A stretch of 64,000 bases of DNA from Neobacillus rhizophilus (GTDB lineage: Bacteria > Bacillota > Bacilli > Bacillales > Cytobacillaceae), in assembly GCF_018343535.1 (NCBI RefSeq), contig NZ_JAGYPF010000002.1:1018103-1082102 (forward strand), written 5' to 3'. The notes below the pieces were generated by a model. The model did not search any database and was not told the origin of the DNA. It worked only from the letters and a program-made list of their open reading frames with translations. A program made the position numbers and the translations under genes. The stretch's first letter is position 1. Each line of letters begins with the position of its first letter. Positions 25,500-33,663 of the stretch are shown in pieces.

Positions 25500-26504
25500 A
25501 TGCTTTTAAAAAGTTCTTCCTTAAAATTGGCCGGCTTATTGGCGGCTATTATTCTAATGCTGTTACTTATGTGTGCCAGTGTCATCTTCGGATATACAGA
25601 CACGAATTTGCAGATGGCAATTGACGCTTTTACAAACAATAATGGCTCAAATGAGCATATCATCATTCAAATGGTCCGGCTGCCGCGGGCACTGATTGCT
25701 TCCGTAGTCGGAGCAAGCCTCGCCATTGCCGGAGTGCTAATGCAAACCTTAACGAAAAATCCGTTGGCATCACCAGGGATTTTGGGGATTAATGCGGGGG
25801 CAGGGTTCGCTGTAGTCGTCGCGATTACCTTATTCTCTATTGATAGTACTCAGGGATTTAATGCCTTAGCCTTTCTTGGAGCTGCGGTCGCGGCTATCAG
25901 CGTATATGTCATTGGCTCCGTAGGACACGGCGGCTTAACACCAATGAAACTCACATTAGCGGGTGCGGCAATGGCGGCTATGTTCTCGTCTTTTACGCAA
26001 GGCTTGCTTGTTTTGAACGATGCCCTTTTGGACCAGGTGCTGTTTTGGCTCGCTGGTTCGGTCTCAGGCCGCAAGCTCGAAACGCTTGTTTCAGTCTTGC
26101 CATACATAGGAGTAGGCTGGCTTGGTTCCCTCATGATTTCTGGAAAAATGAATATCCTTGCTATGGGGGAAGATGTAGCGAAAGGACTGGGGTTGAATAC
26201 AGGGTTCATTAAAATTGCCATCGGGGTGCTAGTCATTTTATTAGCAGGAGGATCGGTTGCCGTGGCCGGACCGATCGGTTTTGTAGGGATTGTCGTTCCT
26301 CATATCACCAGGTCGATTGTAGGAATTGACCATCGCTGGGTCATTCCGATGGCCGGGGTTTTAGGTGCAATCCTATTATTGGCAGCCGATATTGCTGCTA
26401 GATATTTGTTAATGCCGTCAGAGGTTCCTGTCGGCGTGATGACTGCCATCATTGGAACTCCGTTCTTCATTTTCATTGCAAGAAAGGGGTTCAATGCACG
26501 ATGA
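25500..26504 (+). CDS. Iron-siderophore ABC transporter, permease 1 (FecCD family)
   Basis: 334-aa FecCD-family membrane protein with about nine to ten helices. Family segments include RLPRALIASVVGASLAIAG, NPLASPGILGI near residue 85 and VGFVGIVVPHITR-type sequence (here IGFVGIVVPHI) in the C-terminal half, followed by PSEVPVGVMTAIIGTPFF. The stop overlaps the next start (ATGA). It forms a heterodimeric channel with permease 2, which is frameshifted here. Confidence 0.88.
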   Translation: MLLKSSSLKLAGLLAAIILMLLLMCASVIFGYTDTNLQMAIDAFTNNNGSNEHIIIQMVRLPRALIASVVGASLAIAGVLMQTLTKNPLASPGILGINAGAGFAVVVAITLFSIDSTQGFNALAFLGAAVAAISVYVIGSVGHGGLTPMKLTLAGAAMAAMFSSFTQGLLVLNDALLDQVLFWLAGSVSGRKLETLVSVLPYIGVGWLGSLMISGKMNILAMGEDVAKGLGLNTGFIKIAIGVLVILLAGGSVAVAGPIGFVGIVVPHITRSIVGIDHRWVIPMAGVLGAILLLAADIAARYLLMPSEVPVGVMTAIIGTPFFIFIARKGFNAR

Positions 26505-27561
26505 GCAAATATAAAAATTTCCGTCTGTTAAATGGCAGCTTTTCCGTTTTAATGGACCGAAAAGCTGGGATTATTTTTACCGTCCTGCTGATCATCACGT
26601 TTGCGGTTTTTGTCCTAAGTACGGGATCCGGGGAAATGAAAATTAATCCTCTGACAGTTTTAAAGGTTTTATTGGGCTCGGGGCCGGATATGGAGACGCT
26701 GGTGATCACCTCCTTCCGCCTGCCGCGCATTATTGTCGCCCTTATTGTCGGCATGTGTTTAGCGACTGCTGGCGGTATTTTGCAAGGGATGATCCGCAAT
26801 CCGCTGGCCTCTCCTGATGTGCTGGGAATTACCGGCGGGGCGGCAGTTGCTGTTGTCGGCTTTTTAGCGATATTTAGCGACAAAAACCATTCGCTGACAG
26901 TAAGTATTGCCTGGTTACCGCTTGCCGCTTTTATTGGCGCTGGGGTTGTAGCATTTTTAGTTTATTTCCTTGCTTGGAAAAATGGAGTTTCACCGATTAG
27001 GCTTGTGTTAATAGGAAAGGAATCGGAATTTCCACCCTTATGCAGGCATTAACAACCCTCTTGATGGTGATGGGTCCCATTTATCAGGCGAGTCAGGCAA
27101 ATATTTGGATTACCGGAACCGTCTATGGCTCCAATTGGAAAAACGTCGCCATTCTTGCCCCGTGGGCTGTGATTTTTTTGATTCTTGCCTTTGTGGCAGC
27201 GCGGACGCTAAATATCCAAGAGCTTGGCGATGACATAGCGACTGGCTTGGGTGAAAAGGTTCAGAAACATCGCTTTCTATTATTAATGATAAGCACGGCA
27301 CTAATCGGAGGTTCCGTGGCATTTGCCGGCGGCATTGGCTTTGTCGGATTAATGGCACCGCATATGGCTCGCAGACTTGTCGGGTCGTCCTTTGGTGCGT
27401 TGCTGCCGGTTTCGGCTTTGCTTGGCGGAATCCTTGTGATGCTTGCAGACCTTATTGGCCGGACGATGTTTTCACCGTTGGAGGTGCCGGCTGGAGTATT
27501 TACAGCAGGAATCGGTGCCCCTTACTTTATTTACTTACTTTTTAAAACTAGAAATATTTAA
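26501..27561 (+). pseudogene. Iron-siderophore ABC transporter, permease 2, frameshifted
   Basis: A FecCD permease in two frames. The first part (26501-27052) runs through NPLASPDVLGITGG and RLVLIG and then goes out of frame. The rest (through 27561) carries the conserved GFVGLMAPHMARR and PLEVPAGVFTAGIGAPYF. The break is an exact 5-bp tandem duplication, AGGAA at 27013-27017 and again at 27018-27022. Deleting one copy restores an open frame of 351 aa reading RLVLIGIGIST, as in intact relatives. The neighbours are intact, so the damage looks recent, or is reversible slippage, or an assembly error. Confidence 0.88.
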
Positions 27562-27586
27562 ATCTTGCTGAAGGAGCTGGCTTTAT

Positions 27587-28408
27587 ATGACGATTTCGAT
27601 TGAAACAAAGGAGTTGTCCATATCCTACGGGGAAACTCTCATCATAAAGGAATTAGATTTAAAAATTCCAAAGGGTGAAATTACTGTCTTTATAGGTGCA
27701 AATGGATGCGGAAAATCAACTCTGCTTCGTTCAATTGCCCGTCTTCTAAAGCCGAAAAGCGGCTCTGTTCTTCTTGATGGTAAAGCAATCTCCAAATTAT
27801 CGACAAAGGAGATTGCAAAAAAAATGGCCATTTTGCCACAGTCACCGACTGCACCTGAAGGCTTAACTGTCCTGCAGCTTGTTAAACAGGGACGATATCC
27901 ACACCAAACTTGGCTGCGGCAGTGGTCGGAAGAGGATGAGAAAAAGGTAAACGATGCTCTTAAAGCAACACGGCTAGAGGATTTAAAGGACAGACCTGTG
28001 GATTCCCTTTCCGGCGGCCAAAGACAGCGGGCTTGGATTGCCATGACTCTGGCTCAGGATACGGAAATTATTTTACTAGATGAGCCGACAACGTATTTGG
28101 ATATGACCCACCAAATCGAGATTCTTGATTTGCTTTTTGAATTAAATGAACAGAAAAAACGGACGGTGGTCATGGTGCTACACGATCTAAATCTTGCCTG
28201 CCGTTATGCCCATAATATTGTCGCCATCAAGAATCAAAATGTCTGCGCCCAGGGAAAGCCGGAGCATGTGATCAACTGCAGCCTGGTGAAAAACGTATTT
28301 GATATGGACTGCGAAGTAACAATGGACCCGTTGTTCGGGACGCCGCTTTGCATTCCTTATGGCAAGGGAAGATGTATTCTAGATAAGGCGGCCGCTGTCA
28401 ATGGATAA
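27587..28408 (+). CDS. yusV: Iron-siderophore ABC transporter, ATP-binding protein
   Basis: 273-aa ATPase of the FecE/FepC family. Walker A GANGCGKST, signature LSGGQRQR, Walker B IILLDEPTTYLD and the switch VLHDLN are intact. In B. subtilis YusV serves several siderophore permeases; the downstream yusU-like gene supports the same identity. If it is shared, it stays useful despite the broken second permease here. AAGGAG precedes the ATG. Its end overlaps the reductase gene by 8 bp. Confidence 0.88.
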   Translation: MTISIETKELSISYGETLIIKELDLKIPKGEITVFIGANGCGKSTLLRSIARLLKPKSGSVLLDGKAISKLSTKEIAKKMAILPQSPTAPEGLTVLQLVKQGRYPHQTWLRQWSEEDEKKVNDALKATRLEDLKDRPVDSLSGGQRQRAWIAMTLAQDTEIILLDEPTTYLDMTHQIEILDLLFELNEQKKRTVVMVLHDLNLACRYAHNIVAIKNQNVCAQGKPEHVINCSLVKNVFDMDCEVTMDPLFGTPLCIPYGKGRCILDKAAAVNG

Positions 28409-29195
28409 ACTACTTACGGAGAAGGAAATCACTGAATTAAGTAAATACAGGTTCAACGAAGAGCTTGACAGATTTTTTGAGGCTTCTAATGTTTTGGATG
28501 AAGCCTTTTTGAAAAAATTTATGGCGAATTTATCGAGTAGAATCGGCGCCCCCTCGGAAAAAGTAGCGGCCTCCATTTTTATCAAACGGTATGCATTTCT
28601 GGCGGTTATTGCGCTTTATGCAATGACAGCGTGGAGTAAGAAAATCAATGTTTCTTTGGATGGTGTGACAATGGAATCCGCCTCCGGGGAGGGTAATTGG
28701 CTACCGTCTTTTTCTTTCAAGGATATAACAGTCCAAGAGTGGAATGGTGCCGCAGCGCGTTCCGAATGGCGCAAACGTGTAATTAGGGATCTTTTTGCGA
28801 AAAATATTTACCCGATTATAGCTTTCTTTGAAAAGACATTTGGTATTTCGCGATTCATTTTATGGGAAAATATCGCAGTGTATGTATTTTGGGTGTACGA
28901 ATCCGAGTTAACAGAACATGAGAATGCTTTAGAAGATTTTACATTTCTAATCTTTGAAGCAAATGGTTCTTTGTTTGGACGCTATAAACAGAACCCTTTG
29001 CAAAAATATTACGCTGAAAAAAGTTATCTGGAAGAATGGTCAGAAGAGGTGCGGATCAGAAAAACGTGCTGCTTTACATATAAGCTGGAAGGGAGCAGCA
29101 AACGCTGCAAAACCTGTCCGTGCAATCTAAATGCCAGGAATGGGAGGTGTCAGGATGGAGAAGGATTTTGCTCAGCAATTCGAGGCCTTGCTTGA
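28401..29195 (+). CDS. FhuF-like ferric-siderophore reductase
   Basis: 264 aa. The C-terminal cysteine cluster CC-x11-C-x2-C (residues in RKTCCFTYKLEGSSKRC and KTC) is the [2Fe-2S] motif of FhuF proteins, which release iron from imported ferric siderophores by reduction in the cytosol. The middle part (WENIAVYVFWVYE) is FhuF-like too. It overlaps yusV by 8 bp and so belongs to the uptake operon. The reading continues some 30 residues past the cluster with further Cys residues and overlaps the next gene. Confidence 0.8.
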   Translation: MDKLLTEKEITELSKYRFNEELDRFFEASNVLDEAFLKKFMANLSSRIGAPSEKVAASIFIKRYAFLAVIALYAMTAWSKKINVSLDGVTMESASGEGNWLPSFSFKDITVQEWNGAAARSEWRKRVIRDLFAKNIYPIIAFFEKTFGISRFILWENIAVYVFWVYESELTEHENALEDFTFLIFEANGSLFGRYKQNPLQKYYAEKSYLEEWSEEVRIRKTCCFTYKLEGSSKRCKTCPCNLNARNGRCQDGEGFCSAIRGLA

Positions 29196-29403
29196 AAAAT
29201 ACAGTGAGCTGTTGGTTGGCCAAACAGATGAAGCAACAAAGGAAAAAGTAAAGGCATGGGCGTTGTACTCCCATATTGCCAAGTCAATGCCCGCACTAAT
29301 TGGCCATTGGAGTTCGCTTTATCCGGAGGCGCGTGCCGAGATGAAGGAAATTATTAACGATATTAAAGTCTTAAATGAGCAGCATCGGAAATCGAATCAA
29401 TAG
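29155..29403 (+). CDS. yusU: YusU-like small protein (DUF2573)
   Basis: 82-aa acidic, mainly helical cytosolic protein without known function. The start at 29155 follows GGGAGGTG; a longer reading from 29131 has no ribosome site. It overlaps the end of the reductase gene. The same protein follows yusV in B. subtilis, which supports the assignment. Its helical WALYSHIAKSMP core is the conserved part as I remember the family. Confidence 0.75.
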   Translation: MEKDFAQQFEALLEKYSELLVGQTDEATKEKVKAWALYSHIAKSMPALIGHWSSLYPEARAEMKEIINDIKVLNEQHRKSNQ

Positions 29404-29413
29404 TAATTTTGCA

Positions 29414-29497
29414 ATTCGCCAATAGAAGTCTGTGATTCGCCAATAGAACGCTCAAATTCGCCAATAGCACTCAAAAATTCGCCAATAGAAATTCCAA
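29414..29497 (-). repeat. 21-bp-period repeat array, family A, minus orientation (4 units)
   Basis: ATTCGCCAATAG (reverse of CTATTGGCGAAT) begins at 29414, 29435, 29456 and 29477, each 21 bp apart. It lies just after the yusU stop and before a terminator, between convergent genes. Confidence 0.9.
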
Positions 29498-29525
29498 AAG
29501 AGCATTTTTAATGCAAATTTCATCA

Positions 29526-29566
29526 AAGAAGGTGCTCCAAGTTTAATTCAGGAGCACCTTCTTTTA
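29526..29566. terminator. Terminator between the siderophore operon and yuzL
   Basis: An 11-bp perfect stem GAAGGTGCTCC / GGAGCACCTTC with a 12-nt loop and T run, usable from both sides. Confidence 0.88.
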
Positions 29567-29570
29567 AAAA

Positions 29571-29705
29571 TTATCGTTTAAATTGACTATTCTGGCTGTT
29601 TTGCTTGTCCACTCCGCTTGCTTCGCGGCCTGGTCCGGCATTTCCTTGCACACTCGCTGCGCTGACGCCTGCCTTAGACGGATTTTTTTTCATTTTCGCC
29701 ATCAT
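29571..29705 (-). CDS. yuzL: YuzL-family small protein
   Basis: 44-aa basic, hydrophilic protein beginning MMAKMKKNPSKAGVSAASVQ. The KAGVSAASVQGNAGP core is the signature I remember for the YuzL family of Bacillaceae, found near the fad genes. Its function is unknown; composition (no hydrophobic core, many Ser/Gly/Asn) resembles small spore proteins. TTGAGGTGAT stands just ahead of two successive ATGs (29705 or 29702). Too short for usual ORF cut-offs, but the ribosome site and terminator support it. Confidence 0.8.
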   Translation of the reverse strand: MMAKMKKNPSKAGVSAASVQGNAGPGREASGVDKQNSQNSQFKR

Positions 29706-29886
29706 TTATCACCTCAAAACATAGGATGCCCAGCGCCCAAAATATATATTGAAGTGAGAAGAAGAATCATTATTCAAAAAAATTTCAATTTTCCACGTTT
29801 ACCGATTGCACAATTTTTTGAAATATCTTATAGTAATTAGTAGAAAAACTCATTCAGGTGTTTGAAATTTTTTTTACCCAAAAAAT

Positions 29887-29904
29887 GAATGAGGATTCAT
29901 TCAA
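29887..29904 (+). promoter_or_regulatory. FadR box of the fad operon
   Basis: TGAATGAGGATTCATTCA matches the Bacillus FadR (YsiA) operator TGAATGAMTANTCATTCA at nearly every position. It lies just before the fadN ribosome site, so long-chain acyl-CoA should relieve repression. Confidence 0.9.
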
Positions 29905-29922
29905 AGTTTGAAGGGGGAGACA

Positions 29923-32310
29923 ATGTTGAACCAATTAATCAAAAAAGCAGCCGTTTTAGGATCCGGAGTGATGGGATCAGGTATTGCGGCACATCTGGCA
30001 AACATCGGTATTCCAACACTATTATTGGATATCGTGCCACGTGAACTGACAAAAGAAGAAGCAGCCAAAGGACTTACATTAGAAGATAAACAGGTACGTA
30101 ACCGCATCGCAGCCACAAACATTCAAAAATTACTTAAGCAAAAGCCAGCGCCACTTTCAGCTAAAAAGAATATCGCGCTAATCGAAGCAGGTAACCTGGA
30201 GGATGACCTAGAGAAACTGAAAGATGTAGACTGGGTGATCGAAGTAGTCGTTGAAAACCTCAATGTTAAGAAGCAAGTTTTTGAAAAAGTTGACCAATAT
30301 CGCAAACCAGGCAGCATCATTAGTTCTAATACTTCCGGTATTTCTGTTGAAGCGATGGTGGAAGGCCGTTCAGAGGATTTCCAAAAGCACTTCCTTGGAA
30401 CACACTTTTTCAACCCACCGCGCTACCTGAAATTATTAGAGATTATCCCTACACAATATACTGATGCAGAAGTGCTTTTATTCATGAAAACATTTGGCGA
30501 GGATGTATTAGGTAAAGGTGTTGTAGTAGCGAAGGATACACCAAACTTTATCGCCAACCGCATCGGAACTTACGGCCTGCTCGTAACTGTCCGCGAAATG
30601 TTAAAGGGCGGGTACAGTGTCGGTGAAGTTGATTCCCTCACGGGTCCACTAATTGGTCGTGCAAAAAGTGCTACCTTCCGAACTCTTGATGTAGTTGGAC
30701 TTGATACTTTCTATCACGTTGCTGGAAACGTGTACGAAAAAGTCGAAGGCCATGAGAAGGAAGTTTTTGAAGTACCTGCTTTCCTTAAGCAAATGATTGA
30801 AAACGGCTGGTTAGGAAGCAAGTCTGGGCAAGGTTTCTTCAAGAAACAGGGTAAAGAAATTCTTGAATTGGATCCACATACACTTGAATACGGACCGCGC
30901 AAAAAACTGTCCACTCCTTCCATGGAGTTGGCGAAACAGGAAAAAGGCACTGGCAACAAATTGAAAGCGCTTGTTTATGCAAATGACCGTGCAGGACAAT
31001 TCTTGTGGAATACCAACTCTCAAAACTTAGTTTATTCGGCTATGCTTTTAGGAGAAATTGCAGATGATATCGTGTCCATCGACCGGGCCATGAAATGGGG
31101 CTTTGGCTGGGAGCACGGACCGTTCGAAGCATGGGATGCAATCGGTGTTGAAAAATCAGTAGCGAAGATGAAGGAACAAGGCATGGAAATCCCTGCATGG
31201 GTAACCGAAATGCTTGAAAAAGGCTTCACCACCTTCTATAAAGAAGAAAACAACGAGCTTTACTACTACGATAAAGGTGAATACAAGCTTGTTGAGTTCA
31301 ATCCAAAGGTGATTGACCTTAAGAAAATTAAGAAGCAAAAAGGCGTTATTAAGAAAAACAGCGGTGCAAGCTTAATCGATATCGGTGATGGTGTAGCACT
31401 CTTAGAGTTCCATTCACCAAACAATGCACTCGGTATGGACTCAATCCAAATGATCAACTTTGCTATTGATGAAGTGGAGAAAAACTACAAGGGCCTTGTC
31501 ATCGGTAACCAAGGCAAGAACTTCTGTGTAGGTGCAAACCTGGCGATGATGCTGATGGAAGCCCAGGATGACAACTATTGGGAACTCGACATGGTAGTTC
31601 GTCAGCTTCACAAAGCATTATTAAAAGTAAAATACAGCGCCAAACCGGTTGTCGCAGCACCATTTGGCATGACACTTGGCGGCGGTGCTGAGGTTTGCTT
31701 GCCATCTGCACATATTCAAGCTTCTGCTGAAACGTATATGGGTCTTGTTGAAGTCGGTGTCGGTCTACTGCCTGGCGGAGGCGGAAACAAAGAACTTTAC
31801 ATTAAGCACTTGGAAAACATTCCAAACGGCGTACAATTTGACCTGCAGCAGGTTGCCAATAAAGTTTTTGAAGCAATTGCCACTGCGAAGGTTTCCACTT
31901 CAGGTGAAGAAGCACGCGAAAATAACTTCTTAAGCAAAGCCGACGGCATCAGCGTCAACGGCGACCATCTCTTATACGATGCGAAGCAGGCTGTTCTTGC
32001 ACTGCATGAGAAAGGCTACAAAGCACGCGTGAAGAAAAAGGTTCCAGTTGTTGGTGAAACTGGTTATGCCACGCTTTTACTTGGCGCAGAAGCGATGAAG
32101 CTATCTGGCTATATTTCCGAGCATGATCTAAAAATTGCGAAGAAAATAGCCTACGTTATTGCCGGCGGTAAAGTACCATATGGTACTGAGGTCGACGAGG
32201 AATATCTATTAGACCTTGAAAGAGAAGCTTTCTTAAGCTTAATCAAAGAACCGAAAACACAGAAGCGCATGCAGCACATGCTTGTGAAAGGGAAGCCGTT
32301 AAGAAACTAG
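29923..32310 (+). CDS. fadN: 3-hydroxyacyl-CoA dehydrogenase / enoyl-CoA hydratase
   Basis: 795-aa bifunctional beta-oxidation enzyme. The N-terminal dehydrogenase part has the NAD-binding GSGVMGSGIAAH, the SNTSGIS loop and catalytic HFFNPPRYL (residues about 10-310). A second dehydrogenase C-domain follows, and the C-terminal hydratase part (about 480-700) has the NFCVGANL and LGGGAEV oxyanion-hole segments. The domain order is that of YusL/FadN, reversed from E. coli FadB. The ATG at 29923 follows AAGGGGGA; a TTG 5 codons earlier lies inside that site. First gene of fadN-fadA-fadE. Confidence 0.95.
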   Translation: MLNQLIKKAAVLGSGVMGSGIAAHLANIGIPTLLLDIVPRELTKEEAAKGLTLEDKQVRNRIAATNIQKLLKQKPAPLSAKKNIALIEAGNLEDDLEKLKDVDWVIEVVVENLNVKKQVFEKVDQYRKPGSIISSNTSGISVEAMVEGRSEDFQKHFLGTHFFNPPRYLKLLEIIPTQYTDAEVLLFMKTFGEDVLGKGVVVAKDTPNFIANRIGTYGLLVTVREMLKGGYSVGEVDSLTGPLIGRAKSATFRTLDVVGLDTFYHVAGNVYEKVEGHEKEVFEVPAFLKQMIENGWLGSKSGQGFFKKQGKEILELDPHTLEYGPRKKLSTPSMELAKQEKGTGNKLKALVYANDRAGQFLWNTNSQNLVYSAMLLGEIADDIVSIDRAMKWGFGWEHGPFEAWDAIGVEKSVAKMKEQGMEIPAWVTEMLEKGFTTFYKEENNELYYYDKGEYKLVEFNPKVIDLKKIKKQKGVIKKNSGASLIDIGDGVALLEFHSPNNALGMDSIQMINFAIDEVEKNYKGLVIGNQGKNFCVGANLAMMLMEAQDDNYWELDMVVRQLHKALLKVKYSAKPVVAAPFGMTLGGGAEVCLPSAHIQASAETYMGLVEVGVGLLPGGGGNKELYIKHLENIPNGVQFDLQQVANKVFEAIATAKVSTSGEEARENNFLSKADGISVNGDHLLYDAKQAVLALHEKGYKARVKKKVPVVGETGYATLLLGAEAMKLSGYISEHDLKIAKKIAYVIAGGKVPYGTEVDEEYLLDLEREAFLSLIKEPKTQKRMQHMLVKGKPLRN

Positions 32311-32417
32311 AAAACGAGCTCTAAGCATTAAAAATTATGAGACAGCCAGGGGCCCTCGCCCTTGGCAGACATATAGATTCGTATATTCCAAGAATGGAAG
32401 AAAGAGAGGGAACTTGC

Positions 32418-33593
32418 ATGAGAGAAGCGGTAATCGTTGCCGGCGCAAGAACACCGGTCGGCAAATCGAAAAAAGGAACGCTTGCCCAAGTTCGTCCTGA
32501 TGATTTGGGGGCATTAGTCGTAAAAGAAACATTAAAGCGTGCCGGAAATTATGACGGTAATATCGATGATTTAGTGATTGGCTGCGCGACGCCTGAGGCA
32601 GAGCAGGGCATGAACGTGGCAAGAAATATTGGGGCATTGGCAGGACTTCCGCACACGGTTCCAGCCATCACTGTCAATCGTTTCTGTTCATCCGGTTTGC
32701 AGGCCGTTGCGTATGCGGCACAATCCATTATGCTTGGGCACATCGACACAGCCATCGCTGGCGGAGTAGAGTCAATGAGCTTGCTGCCAATGGGCGGACA
32801 CGTGATCCGGCCAAACGCAAAACTAGTCGAAAGCGCACCGGAATATTACATGGGAATGGGTCATACAGCTGAAGAGGTAGCGAAAAAATACGGCATTACC
32901 CGTGAAGAGCAGGACGCTTTTGCAGTAAGAAGCCATCAACGCGCTTTCAAAGCCATCCAGGAAGGCAAATTTGTTGATGAAATCGTTCCAGTTGATGTTA
33001 CTTTCCGCTCTGTCGGCAAAGACAATAAACTGGTTGAAAAAACAATCAAGTTTTCTCAAGACGAAGGTGTTCGTCCGGAAACAAATCTTGAAACATTGGC
33101 AAAGCTTCGTCCTGCATTCTCGGTAACAGGTTCAGTAACTGCTGGTAACGCATCACAAACAAGTGATGGTGCGGCTGCAGTAATGATTATGGATCGTGAA
33201 AAAGCAGAAGCGCTTGGCCTTAAGCCATTGGCAAGATTCCGCTCCTTCGCTGTCGGCGGCGTTCCGCCGGAAATCATGGGTGTCGGTCCGGTTGTTGCCG
33301 TTCCAAAGGCTCTTAAGCTTGCTGGCCTTGAAGTCTCCGATATCAACCTGTTTGAATTAAACGAAGCATTTGCTTCCCAGTCCATTCAGGTTATCCGTGA
33401 GCTTGGCCTTGATGAAGAGAAAGTGAATGTAAACGGCGGTGCGATTGCATTAGGTCACCCGCTTGGCTGTACAGGTGCAAAATTAACCTTAACGCTAATC
33501 AATGAACTAAGACGCAGACAGGAACAATTCGGTGTCGTTACCATGTGTATCGGCGGCGGAATGGGTGCTGCAGGCGTATTTGAATTACTTTAA
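32418..33593 (+). CDS. fadA: Acetyl-CoA acyltransferase (3-ketoacyl-CoA thiolase)
   Basis: 391-aa thiolase that cleaves 3-ketoacyl-CoA. The nucleophile Cys is in NRFCSSGLQA (about residue 91), the second catalytic residues in GHPLGCTGA and the C-terminal CIGGGMGAAG. The ATG at 32418 lies behind AGAGAGGGA and gives the usual MREAVIVAGARTP start; upstream readings lack a ribosome site. The 107-bp gap after fadN contains no promoter I can identify, so it is read from the FadR-controlled start. Confidence 0.95.
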   Translation: MREAVIVAGARTPVGKSKKGTLAQVRPDDLGALVVKETLKRAGNYDGNIDDLVIGCATPEAEQGMNVARNIGALAGLPHTVPAITVNRFCSSGLQAVAYAAQSIMLGHIDTAIAGGVESMSLLPMGGHVIRPNAKLVESAPEYYMGMGHTAEEVAKKYGITREEQDAFAVRSHQRAFKAIQEGKFVDEIVPVDVTFRSVGKDNKLVEKTIKFSQDEGVRPETNLETLAKLRPAFSVTGSVTAGNASQTSDGAAAVMIMDREKAEALGLKPLARFRSFAVGGVPPEIMGVGPVVAVPKALKLAGLEVSDINLFELNEAFASQSIQVIRELGLDEEKVNVNGGAIALGHPLGCTGAKLTLTLINELRRRQEQFGVVTMCIGGGMGAAGVFELL

Positions 33594-33663
33594 ATTTTTT
33601 TGGCGGCCCTGCCCTCGAGCGAGTCGCCCCCACCCTACCAATTTAAATTAGGAGGAATTTTCG

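Noticed and set aside
29583..29840. 85-aa plus-strand frame
   Set aside because: It is opposite to yuzL, which has a good ribosome site and family motif; this frame has neither.
32335..32637. 100-aa minus-strand frame over the fadA start
   Set aside because: Antisense to the well-supported fadN-fadA junction and fadA coding region, with no homology I can see.
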